The notes under the pieces were generated by a model. That model ran no database searches. It saw nothing but the letters and a program-made list of their open reading frames with translations, and was not told the DNA's origin. From contig JAPJBO010000316.1 in the NCBI GenBank assembly GCA_030068145.1, positions 1 to 64,000 of the forward strand: a DNA stretch of 64,000 bases, in the 5' to 3' direction. Source of the stretch: Diplonema papillatum (taxonomy: Eukaryota; Euglenozoa; Diplonemea; Diplonemida; Diplonemidae). Positions 43,367 to 52,117 of this stretch are shown piece by piece. A program made the position numbers and the translations under genes. Position 1 is the first letter of the stretch, and each line of letters opens with the position of its first letter.

Positions 43367-45026
43367 TACGGCCAAAACAGGCGAGAGGGGGGGGGGGGAA
43401 TAAAGAAAGACCCGCCGAGACAGCCGGCCTCGCAAGCGAGGCCGTCTTGAAACACAAATCCCGGAGGCTGCCGCCTTCCCGACACGTCGTGACGCTCGGT
43501 CGGGTTGACGCCTGCGAAAATGTCGGGCGACGGTAAAGGCGGCGGCAAGGGCATGGCCGGCAGGCTGAAGGCAAGTGAACAAGAAATGACAAGAGAAGCC
43601 ACGCGAAGGACACCCCAGACTCCCAGCCAACGGCCAACCGACTAAAGCACCGGACCTTTTAAACCCAAAACCACTGAAAATACCTGTGCAAGAATACGGC
43701 CAAAACAAGCGACAGGGGGGTGAATACAAGAACAATCCGCCGAGACCGCCGGCCTCGCAGTCGAGGCCGTCTGCCTGCCTTCCCGACAGTGGACGGCGCG
43801 TCGTGACGCCTGCGAAAATGGCGGCGGTAACGGCGGCGGCAAGAGCATGGCCGGCAGGCCGAAGACAAGGGAACCCAAGAAATGACAAGAGACGTCACTC
43901 AGGAACACCCAGACTCCCAGCCAACGGCCGAACCGACTAAAGCACCGGCCCAAAAACACTGGAGATACCTGTGCAAGAATACAGCCAAAACCGGCGAAAG
44001 GGGGAAATCCACGAAAGACCCGCCGACAGTCGGCCTCGCCGAGGCCGTCTGAAAGACAACCCGGAGGCTGCCGTCTTCCCGACAGCGGGGCGCGTCGTGA
44101 CGCCTGCGAAAATGTCGGGCGGCGGCGGCAAGGGCATGGCCGGCAGGCCGAAGACAAGGGAACCCAAGAAATGACAAGAGAAGCCACGCGAAGGACACCC
44201 CAGACTCCCAGCCAACGGCCAACCGACTAAAGCACCGGACCTTTTAAACCCAAAACCACTGAAAATACCTGTGCAAGAATACGGCAAAAACAAGCGACAG
44301 GGGGGTGAATACAAGAACAATCCGCCGAGACAGACGGCCTCGCAGTCGAGGCCGTCTGCCTGCCTTCCCGACAGTGGACGGCGCGTCGTGACGCCTGCGA
44401 AAATGGCGGCGGTAACGGCGGCGGCAAGAGCATGGCCGGCAGGCCGAAGACAAGGGAACCCAAGAAATGACAAGAGACGCCACTCAGGAACACCCAGACT
44501 CCCAGCCAACGGCCGAACCGACTAAAGCACCGGCCCAAAAACACTGGAGATACCTGTGCAAGAATACAGCCAAAACAGGCGAAAGGGGGAAATCCACGAA
44601 AGACCCGCCGACAGTCGGCCTCGCCGAGGCCGTCTGAAAGACAACCCGGAGGCTGCCGTCTTCCCGACAGCGGGGCGCGTCGTGACGCCTGCGAAAATGT
44701 CGGGCGGCGGCGGCAAGGGCATGGCCGGCAGGCCGAAGACAAGGGAACACAAGAAAGGACAAGAGACGTCACACTAAGGAACACCCCCTTCCACCCAGCC
44801 AACGGCCAACCGACTGGATTACCGGCCCTTTGAACCCTCACAAACACCGCCCACACGGGAAATACCCGCAAGCAAGCAATACGGCCAAACAGGCGAAAGG
44901 GGGGAATAAAAGAAAGACCCGCCGAGACAGCCGGCCTCGCAGCCGAGGCCGTCTTGAAACACAAATCCCGGAGGCTGCCGCCTTCCCGACGCGTCGTGAC
45001 GCTCGGTCGGGTTGACGCCTGCGAAA
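43367..45026 (+). repeat. Tandem array of CRNKL1 5'-end relics (five units) leading to the true start
   Basis: Start codons of the relic units lie at 43520, 43818, 44112, 44403 and 44697, and the true gene starts at 45027; spacing is 291-298 bp except the last, 330 bp. Each unit repeats the promoter region (CCAACGGCCAACCGACTAAA, a GAATACGGCC block, GGCCTCGCAGTCGAGGCCGT, GCGTCGTGACGCCTGCGAAA) and the first 17-18 codons, then diverges. Units alternate between an ATGTCGGGC and an ATGGCGGCG type, so the middle four form two near-identical dimers of about 585 bp. Regulatory use is possible but unproven. Confidence 0.9.
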
Positions 45027-47444
45027 ATGTCGGGCGGCGGTAAAGGCGGCGGCAAGGGCATGGCCGGCAGGCCGAAGAACAAGATCGGCGCCGACATGCA
45101 GATCACCGCCGAGCAGTTGCTGCTCGAGGCGAGGGACCGGACAGAGCAGGAACCCTTCCAGCCCCGGTCCAAGCTGCACGACAAGGAGGAGCTCATCGAA
45201 TACCGGTCGAAGAAGCGCTCCGAGTTCGAAAAGCTCTGCCAGCGGAACAAAGTGCTCATGACCAACTGGGTAAAGTACGCGAAATGGGAAGAGAACCAGA
45301 GCGAATACACCAGGGCTCGGTCCGTGTACGAACGGTCCCTCGACGCGATCCCGAACAACGCGTCCCTATACCAGAAGTACGCCGAGATGGAGATGCGGAA
45401 CGAGAACATCAACTCCGCGCGCAACGTCTGGCAGCGCGCCGTAACACACCTTCCCCGCATCGACTCCCTCTGGATGAAGTGGGCCCTGCTGGAGGAGACC
45501 ATCGGCGACGTCGCGATGTGCCGGCAGGTGTTCAACAACTGGATGGAGTGGAAGCCGAAGCACCACGCGTGGCACCTGTTCGCGAAGTTCGAGGCGCGGT
45601 TCAAAGAGGTCGAAAAGGCGCGCGACGTGCTGATCCGCATGGTCACCCTTTACAACGACGAAGCCTCGTGGCTCTACCTGGCGCGGTTCGAGGAAAAACA
45701 CGGCAAAGTGGCGCAGGCCCGCCAGTTCTACGAGCAGTCGCTCGACGCCCTCAGCAAGGACGCGACCGAGCAGATCTTCGTCGCCTTCGCCCGGTTCGAA
45801 GAACGGCAGCGCGAGTTCGAAAGGGCCAGGAAGATCTACCAGGTGCGCACGGCTGTTCTTTTGCACTCTCTGCTTTTTTTCTTTTTGCATAAGCGCCATC
45901 TTGAAAGGAAATGCTCGACGATGCTGCCCGACAAAGAACAGAAGGAATCCCAAGTGCTGTAAATACCGAACCACGTGTTGAACGGACGTGAGGTCATGCG
46001 GGTCTACCCAAATCGCACAAACGCAACAGGTCAAGTCCTGAGTGCGCAATGGTGGTATAAGCGAAGAACAAATCAAATTGTGTTTGTATTGTATTTGCCC
46101 CTTACCTCTATGTTTACCAACAGGCTACAAAGACGCAGACACGTGGTTGATCAGAACCTTCCTTACCTGAAAATGACACAAGGTGGAGAAATCGATCAAC
46201 TGGAACGCACAAACAAAACGAAGCGCCTGTCTTTTTTTTTTGCCAGGATTGAACTGTCCGTCAATCTGCATGCCGCACACCATCAGTCTCCAGTGTCAGC
46301 ACCGGCAGCTTTTTCAATCGCACTCTTTCTATCTCAGGTGGCGCTCGACCGTACCACGAAGGACGCGGCACCCGGGCTGTACCAAAAGTACGTCGAGTTC
46401 GAGCAGCAGTATGGAGAGCGGCAGGGGATCGAGGACGCGCTGATCGCGCGCAAGCGGTTCGAGTACGAGGAGTCGCTGAAAGCGTTCCCGGACAGCTACG
46501 ACACGTGGATCAACTACATCCGGATGGAGGAGTCCGCAGCGCTGGACGACCCGAAGAGGACGAGGGAAGTGTACGAGAGGGCGGTCGCGCAGGTGCCGAA
46601 GGTGCAGGAAAAGACGTACTGGGCGCGGTACATCTACATCTGGCTCATGTACGCTCAGTATGAAGAGCTGGACATGGAAGACCCGGACCGGGCACGTAAC
46701 GTGCTCCGGACGGCGATCGACGTCGTGCCGCACAAGAAGTTCTCGTTCTCGAAGCTGTGGATCGCGTTCGCAGAGTTCGAAATCCGGCAGAACAACTGGG
46801 ACGCGATGGTCAAGCTCATGGGCCACGGGCTGGGGGTCAACCCGCGCCCGAAAATGTACCGCTGGCGCATCGGCTTGGCGGTCACCCTCGGCGAGGTCGA
46901 AACCGTCGAGAGCCTGTACACGGCCTGGCTCAACAAGGACCCGTCCAACGGCCCCGCCTGGGCTGCCTTCGCCGACTTCGAAGTGAAGTTGGAGGAGCAC
47001 CCCCGCGCCCGCAAGATCTTCGAGCTGGGCGTCAACCAGCCCGTCCTGACCCAGCCGGAGCTCGTGTGGAAGCGGTACATCGCGATGGAGACGGGCCTCC
47101 GCAACTACGACGACGCCCGCCGGTTGTACCAGACGCTTGCGGAGAAGACGCTGCACATCAAAATCTACCTCTCGTGGGCGGACATGGAGCTCACCAAGGT
47201 CAAATCCACGGAGCGGGCCAGGACCGTCTACCAGACTGCAGACGCTGCTCTGTCGTCTGCGCCCGAGCACCACGACGCGTGGCAGATGATGCTGCAAGAG
47301 TGGCTCAACTTCGAAACGGAGCATGGCACGCCAGAGGACGTCAGCGCGGTCGACATCAAACTGCATCCAGAGAAGGCGAAGAAGAAGCCGTCGAAGCTGC
47401 TGGAAGCGTGGAAGAAGCGCAAGGCTGCAGAGATGGAGTCGTGA
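45027..47444 (+). CDS. CRNKL1: Crooked-neck/Clf1/Syf3 spliceosome protein, two exons
   Basis: Crooked-neck is a HAT-repeat scaffold of the Prp19 (NTC) complex needed for spliceosome activation. Exons 45027-45842 and 46338-47444 give 640 residues; the intron 45843-46337 (GTGCGC...CTCAG) lies between codons and joins KIYQ to VALDRTTK, restoring the HAT repeat. ATG 45027 is chosen over upstream frames because the relic units conserve it. The N-terminus is a G/K-rich tract (MSGGGKGGGKGMAGRPK) followed by QITAEQLLLEARDR, diagnostic of the family. HAT repeats follow throughout, e.g. YAKWEENQSEYTRARSVYER, WMEWKPKHHAWHLFAKFEAR and LYTAWLNKDPSNGPAWAAFA. The C-terminus is lysine-rich. Both ends of the gene have decayed tandem copies nearby. 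Confidence 0.93.
46140..46235 (+). repeat. Dispersed repeat X inside the CRNKL1 intron
   Basis: Diverged copy of the right-hand half of repeat X: GTGGTTGATCAGAACCTTCC, CCTGAAAATGACACA, ATCGATCAACTGG and ACAAAACGAAGCGCCTGTC, followed by a T11 run. The paired GGTTGATC/GATCAAC arms are retained. Confidence 0.8.
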
Positions 47445-47449
47445 TCTCC

Positions 47450-48145
47450 GACCTGCCACGTGCTGCCATTCACGACCACGATGTCATGATCAAGCACACA
47501 GACGCACAGGCGATGGAACCGCCTACGGCGAAAGCAGCGGACTCAAACAAGGCGAAGAAGAAGCCATCGAAGTTGCCCAGCGTGGAAAACAGGGCCACAT
47601 ATACATAGATGTCGTCTTGAGGGGCCCGAATACTACGTGCTGTCTCTTATCCCGTGTCGACTCTATCATCTGAGCCACAGGGAATCGCATGATGACGCAT
47701 ACGCCATGAGTAGTCCCCAAGGCGGAGAAACACGGGCGGAATGAAGGCGGGCTGCAGAAATGGGGTCGTGCGCAGGTTGTTTCCGCACGTCCAGCTACTG
47801 GGATGCTTCGTCTTGACTTCAGCTGTATGTAAGCATGCAGATGATGCTGGAAGAGTGGCGTAACTGGCTTGTCTGACGGCGCAAGGCTGTAGAGATGGCG
47901 TTGCTCGGCCGACCTGCCACGTGTCGACTTCATCAAGTGTAGGCTGCAAATGATGCTTCAAGAACTGGCATGCTTAGGATGCCGTCAACACACGGAGCAC
48001 CGTTGCCGCTCCTCGAAGACATTGAAACTCTTAGATTGCGGGGAAGAAGCGCAATCCAGCACAGGTGGTGTCGCTGCCGCAGTCGTGCAGATGATGCGAT
48101 AATGCTGCAAGAGTGGCTTGTCTAAGATACCGTCAACATACGGAG
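47450..48145 (+). repeat. Decayed copies of the CRNKL1 3' end
   Basis: Pieces of the last exon reappear downstream: 47553-47592 copies AAGGCGAAGAAGAAGCCRTC plus GAAG..GCGTGG; 47835-47945 combines ATGCAGATGATGCTGGAAGA, GCGCAAGGCTGTAGAGATGG and CGACCTGCCACGTG; 47948-47995 and 48085-48145 repeat GATGATGC..GCAAGAGTGGC and ATACCGTCAACATACGGAG. Indels and order changes make them clearly non-functional, and divergence rises with distance. Confidence 0.7.
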
Positions 48146-48816
48146 CCCCGGAGCTGCTTCTGATCTTTCATCCCGAGCGCAAAGGAAATTTTATCAGCTT
48201 GCCCACTGAGCGCGGCCGTCGAAAGCAACATATGGTGAAACCTAGCATACTTCACCCGACCACAAAACACGGCCCGTGCGTAGGGACACCGACGCCGCCG
48301 GCGCTGGAACTGCACCGGTGCTTATGTCTTGGCGGACGTTCTACACCTACTGCGCTGTCTGTTGCCGTTAGTCAAGCTCCAACTCCATCACGGCCATTCC
48401 TGGGGTCTCTCGTCCCCCGGTTCAGTTTAGGCTTGTCCTGCTCGCGCTCGTTTTCTTCGTTTTCCCTTCGCCGCCCCGTCCGTTTTCGGGGAGCCGAATT
48501 TTGCACCCGGCCTTTTGTCGTTTTCACAGTCACGTTTAAGAAGCCGAAAGCCGTTCTTTTTGGTCTCCCCTTCCTCTAAAAAAAGTTCCTCGGGTCCGGG
48601 TTCACATCTCCAAACTACAGTTTCTGATGAAGGGGCACACCGAAAAACTGCGATGAGTGTTTTTTTTTTTTTTTTTTTTTTTTGTCATATAAGATCGCAG
48701 ATCTTAGAAGATTAATATATCCGACGAATACCTAACACTCGTTACAGGTTGAATAACCCCGTCGCTATCCCGAAAACATCGTAACTTCACCCCCGCAACA
48801 TACGGTTACACCGCAC

Positions 48817-49224
48817 GTGTGGACTTGTCAGTACAAAGAAGAAAGTTGGCAGCGTTGGAACCTGCCATGTAAAGATACAAAACAGGTCCTTCGACATAAT
48901 AACAACCGTGGTTGTCATTATCAAAAAGTGACGGTTGGCGGCGTACTGTGGAAATTACCAAAACAGGTGACAGCACATATATGCACAAATAACAAAATCC
49001 TCACTCCTATGCTTGTGTCTGAATGGGTTGAGGGTGTGGGCCTTGTTGTTCAGGATGCCCAGCACGGCCTCTTGCGCCCTTCCGCATCGCCCCAGCAACA
49101 GCCAAAACGGCCCAAAAAGTCCGCGCCGCGAAAGAGAGCGGGAAAAAAACTTGACCTGGAAATGACCAGTTTGAACTCATCCTCATCATCGTTGACTCTC
49201 CCGAGAGACGACATCATAAAGTAG
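48817..49224 (+). CDS. Hypothetical protein, weak
   Basis: A 135-residue frame with a basic, proline- and lysine-rich C-terminal third (PKRPKKSAPRKRAGKKLDLE) that could be a nuclear localisation signal, and a serine run near the end. There is no family motif, no neighbouring exon I can identify and no support for the start. A T22 run lies just upstream at 48661-48683. It may be chance. Confidence 0.2.
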   Translation: MWTCQYKEESWQRWNLPCKDTKQVLRHNNNRGCHYQKVTVGGVLWKLPKQVTAHICTNNKILTPMLVSEWVEGVGLVVQDAQHGLLRPSASPQQQPKRPKKSAPRKRAGKKLDLEMTSLNSSSSSLTLPRDDIIK

Positions 49225-49453
49225 CACTAGCCCATGAACAGTGCTCGCCTGCCTTCATGGCACTTGCACCCTTTACAGCACTCGATGATGCTCGAGTATT
49301 CTGTGAAGCCTCACCGGATACCCCTCAGAAGCGCTGCGGTGAACCTCCCCAGTCCACGCACCGTCGGGAGCGCGAATTCCGAACCGTACGTCGCCGCCGG
49401 CAGTACAGCCATCGCCGCCAAGCACCGACCACTGCAAAACGACACCGGTAGCG

Positions 49454-49679
49454 CTGTCACTCTCGTCCACCGCCCCCGCCCTGCTTGCCGCGCGCCGTAT
49501 GGTTGGTGTGGTTGGTGAAGCCAGAAAGCTGCTGTTCTCGCTGCTGAACCCCGAAGAAGAATGAAGCTAGTGGGAAGGGAGGGAGGGGCAAGCAGCTTTG
49601 TTTCTCTGGACGGATGGAGCGGCAAACCTGTCGTTCGGATTATTGTTAGCCTTCAAAGAAACAAGTTTCTATTCCTACC
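49454..49679 (-). mobile_element. Internally deleted, inverted derivative of the YR element at 50.4 kb
   Basis: In reverse complement, 49560-49679 matches the first 130 bp of the element at 50374-51903 (GTAGGAA.AGAAACTTG, AATCCGAACGACAGGTTTGC, CCCTCCCTCCCTTCCCAC), and 49454-49555 matches its last 110 bp (about 51783-51893; CTGCTTGCCGCGCGC, GTGAAGCCAGAAAGCTG). The two ends are directly joined with all coding sequence missing, so this is a 226-bp MITE-like derivative. Confidence 0.8.
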
Positions 49680-49890
49680 AAAATACGCCAGCTGTGCCAG
49701 CCATCACGTGAGGTCATCAACCTCACCGTCGTCGATCGGGATGCGATCCCGGTGGCCGAGTTCCCGCCAAACGCCAGACCGGTGGCCGGACATTCGAGGT
49801 GCGTGTTCTTTCCGTCGTGTGATAGCACACACGATCCTGACCGCGGCAATCGATGTGCCCCATCACGACAAGCGACCCGTCTAGGGTTTC

Positions 49891-50050
49891 CTCGGCGCAC
49901 GCACAAACAAAACGAAGCGCCTGTCTTTTTTGAGAAGTTCCTCAGCCAGCGGAAGCGTGCGGCAGTCCGCGAGGGCGAGGGGGGTCCGCAGGGTCTCCTT
50001 CGACAACCCGGCCGTGCCCATGGAGCCGCTGACCGCCGCCAGCAGCGAAA
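49891..50050 (+). pseudogene. MOSC gene fragment preceded by the end of repeat X
   Basis: ACGCACAAACAAAACGAAGC (end of repeat X) is followed by AAGTTCCTCAGCCAGCGGAA, GTCCGCGAGGGCGAGG and GACAACCCGGCCGTGCCCAT, which match codons 50-92 of the MOSC gene at 52118 with deletions. The parent has the same repeat before its start codon, so the fragment seems derived from that locus. It is not translatable. Confidence 0.75.
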
Positions 50051-50509
50051 CACGAGCTCTACATTCAACAAAGTTCATCTGGTGTCCAACACAAACGACT
50101 CCGAAACCACCGCCTGATACCTCGCAACTACGCGTTTCTTTTTAGTACTAACAATCTTGTGGGTTGCCCTTCAATGTATTGTGCAGGCTAAAAAGACGTA
50201 GCATGCAGGGTTAAAACCTTGTGTCTTTTTAAAACGCTCCCGCGGGGCCGATGGAGCCCTAAATTTTTTTTTTGGATTTTTTTTTTTTTTGCTCAACTTC
50301 CTCAAAAAGTACTGCAGAGTTTGTTCCAAACTTTTAAAATTCAAAAAACCCAATTTTTTTCCGGATTTTTTTTGTAGGAAAAGAAACTTGTTTCTTTGAA
50401 GACTAATAATAATCCGAACGACAGGTTTGCCGCTCCCAATCCGTCCAGAGGAACAAAGTAGCTTGCTTCCCCTCCCTCCCTTCCCACTTGTTCGCACTTC
50501 CCATCGACG

Positions 50510-51265
50510 ATGCCGAAAGTCACCGAGGCTTACTTGGCCGGACTGACCGTGGTCGAGCTGAAAGCGCTGGCCGCGGAACTCGGTGTGGTAGTCGCCGGGA
50601 TCCAGCGAAAGCGGGAGCTGCAGGCCAGGATTCTGGCAGAGAAAGACGGGGAGGAGGCGCGCGCGGAAGACGCCGATGATGGCGACAGCGACGAGGACGA
50701 AGATGACTCCGACGAGGCGGAGGGTGAAGCACCGGCACGAGCAGCCCTGCCCGCAAACAGGAAGCCGGTGTGGAGGACCCCGCCGCCGCCGACCGCATCC
50801 GAGGCCGCCAGCTCGTTCAACTGGCTGCGAGACCCGTGGCTGTTCTACGACACGGCCCATCGCGAGTGGGGACCGGAGACGTTCCGGGCCCGGGCCGCGA
50901 AGCGGGAGGCGGAGGAGCGGTTCGCCCGCATCCGCAAGCTAACTCCCAAGATCGAGGACGCCCTCGTGCAGGAAGTCATCGACGACGAGATCCGCGCGCT
51001 GATCAAGCGGAAGCTCGACCAGCGCGCCGTGCAGGCCGTCGAAAAGAAGGCGCGGTGGGCGGACTACCCGTCCGACATTCGTGAGTTGGTCGAGGACGTC
51101 GACAAGGAGGTCGACCGGCAGAGGAAGGAGACGAAGAAGACCCAGGCCAGTCGCGGCTCGGGTAAGGGCGCCCCGCCGTATGTACGGCGTGGATACGGAA
51201 AAGGCGGCAAAGGCGGAAAGGGCACAGGAGGAAAAGGCAGCAAGGGCAGCCGTCCTTCTTGGTGA
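50510..51265 (+). CDS. Gag-like protein with N-terminal SAP-like motif and GKGG tail
   Basis: The 251-residue product starts MPKVTEAYLAGLTVVELKAL, then AAELGVVVAGIQRKRELQARIL, the helix-linker-helix pattern of a SAP nucleic-acid-binding motif. An acidic stretch (DDGDSDEDEDDSDEAEGEA) follows, then a helical middle (FNWLRDPWLFYDTAHREWGP), and the C-terminus is glycine/lysine-rich (GKGGKGGKGTGGKGSKG), suited to binding RNA. The recombinase frame overlaps its last codons, shifted by one base. It probably acts as the element's gag; that role is inferred from position. Confidence 0.65.
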   Translation: MPKVTEAYLAGLTVVELKALAAELGVVVAGIQRKRELQARILAEKDGEEARAEDADDGDSDEDEDDSDEAEGEAPARAALPANRKPVWRTPPPPTASEAASSFNWLRDPWLFYDTAHREWGPETFRARAAKREAEERFARIRKLTPKIEDALVQEVIDDEIRALIKRKLDQRAVQAVEKKARWADYPSDIRELVEDVDKEVDRQRKETKKTQASRGSGKGAPPYVRRGYGKGGKGGKGTGGKGSKGSRPSW

Positions 51266-51776
51266 CTGCCCATTCGAAGAACCCCCCCGGAGGGCCGGCG
51301 GCCAAGCGAGCGGGCCGCGGGACGACCGCCGGACGCGCAGGGGACGCCCGCTGAAGGAAATCGCACACATCCCGGGTGCGAAGGTCCAGCGGGCCCTGCT
51401 CGACATCATCGACGCCGCGTACGCCGACAGCACGTGGCAGAACATCGCCTACACCCACGCGAAGTGGAGGCGGTACGTGCGGAAAGTGGACCTCCTGGGC
51501 GCAACCGTGGCGGACCAGGTCCTGAGTTGGATCGGATGGATGCAGGCCGACGGGCTGAAGGCTTCCTCCATCCTGACAGAGATGGGCAACGTCACCGCCG
51601 CTCTGAAGCTCCAGGGGGTCACTTTGGAGGACCCTCGTCTCCGGATGGTCCTCAAGGGGCTGGCGAAGATGAAGGTGGAACAGCCGAGGGACCAGGCTCG
51701 CCCGATCTCGAAGAGGCTCATGTGGGACGTCGTTCAGCGAGCACCTCCGAAGGCCGCAGCGGTATTCGCCATAGCA
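51264..51776 (+). CDS. Tyrosine recombinase N-terminal half, truncated
   Basis: The frame overlaps the gag stop and has no own ATG near the start, so it would need +1 frameshifting. It encodes a core-binding domain: QRALLDIIDAAYADSTWQNI, AYTHAKWRRYVRKVDL, then LSWIGWMQADGLKASSILTE and LRMVLKGLAKMKVEQPRDQA. This matches the SAM-like N-domain of phage-integrase-fold enzymes. The sequence ends after RLMWDVVQRAPPKAAAVFAI, just where the catalytic domain with R-H-R-Y should begin, and passes into terminal element sequence at about 51780. Confidence 0.6.
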
Positions 51777-52117
51777 CCACTTCATGTGGTCAGCAGCAAG
51801 ATTAACAGCTTTCTGGCTTCACCTTTTGCTCCAACTATACTGCGCGCGGCAAGCAGAGCAGGAGCGGAGGACGAGAGTGACAGACACAAGCATAGGAGTG
51901 AGGATTTTATTATTTTTTTTGCCATTTTCAAAAAGACACAAGGTTTTGACCCTGCATGGTAGGCAGCGTGTTTTGGTGGTTGATCAGAATTCCTTACCTG
52001 AATACAAACAGGGTAAATACAAGTGGGAAAACGATCAACCGGCACGCACAAACAAAGCCCCCGAAAAAAACAGTGAAACACAAGCAAAAAAAGGCACAAA
52101 ACCAAAAAGGAGTCACC

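Larger units (their letters stand above)
50374..51903 (+). mobile_element. YR element with SAP-type gag and truncated recombinase, inserted in the MITE
   Basis: The 1.53-kb insert begins about GTAGGAAAAGAAACTTG and ends about GAGTGAGGA. It carries a gag-like ORF and the N-terminal half of a tyrosine recombinase in an overlapping frame; there is no RT and the recombinase catalytic half is gone. Its two ends also occur joined at 49454-49679. The 5' end contains a small palindrome (AAGAAACTTGTTTCTT). Exact borders are blurred by T runs of the host MITE. Confidence 0.75.
50202..51958 (+). mobile_element. MITE of the CATGCAGGGTC family, copy 3, split by a YR element
   Basis: Left part 50202-50373 and right part 51904-51958 together make one MITE like the copy at 33218-33429. 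The ends CATGCAGGGT and GACCCTGCATG are flanked by GTAG on both sides (50198-50201, 51959-51962), a 4-bp target duplication. The break falls in the T-rich stretch after TTCCGGA. Confidence 0.85.
50141..52055 (+). repeat. Repeat X, one copy split by nested insertions
   Basis: The left part is 50141-50201 (TTTAGTACTAACAATCTTGT through GACGTAG) and the right part 51959-52055 (GTAGGCAGCGTGTTTTGGTG through CACGCACAAACAAA). Placed together with one GTAG they reproduce the uninterrupted copy in PLAA intron 1 (ACGTAGGCAGCGGTGTTTTG), which proves the order of insertion. The right part ends about 60 bp before the MOSC start codon. Confidence 0.85.

Noticed and set aside
46329..47459. Minus-strand frame of 376 residues
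   Set aside because: Antisense shadow of CRNKL1 exon 2.
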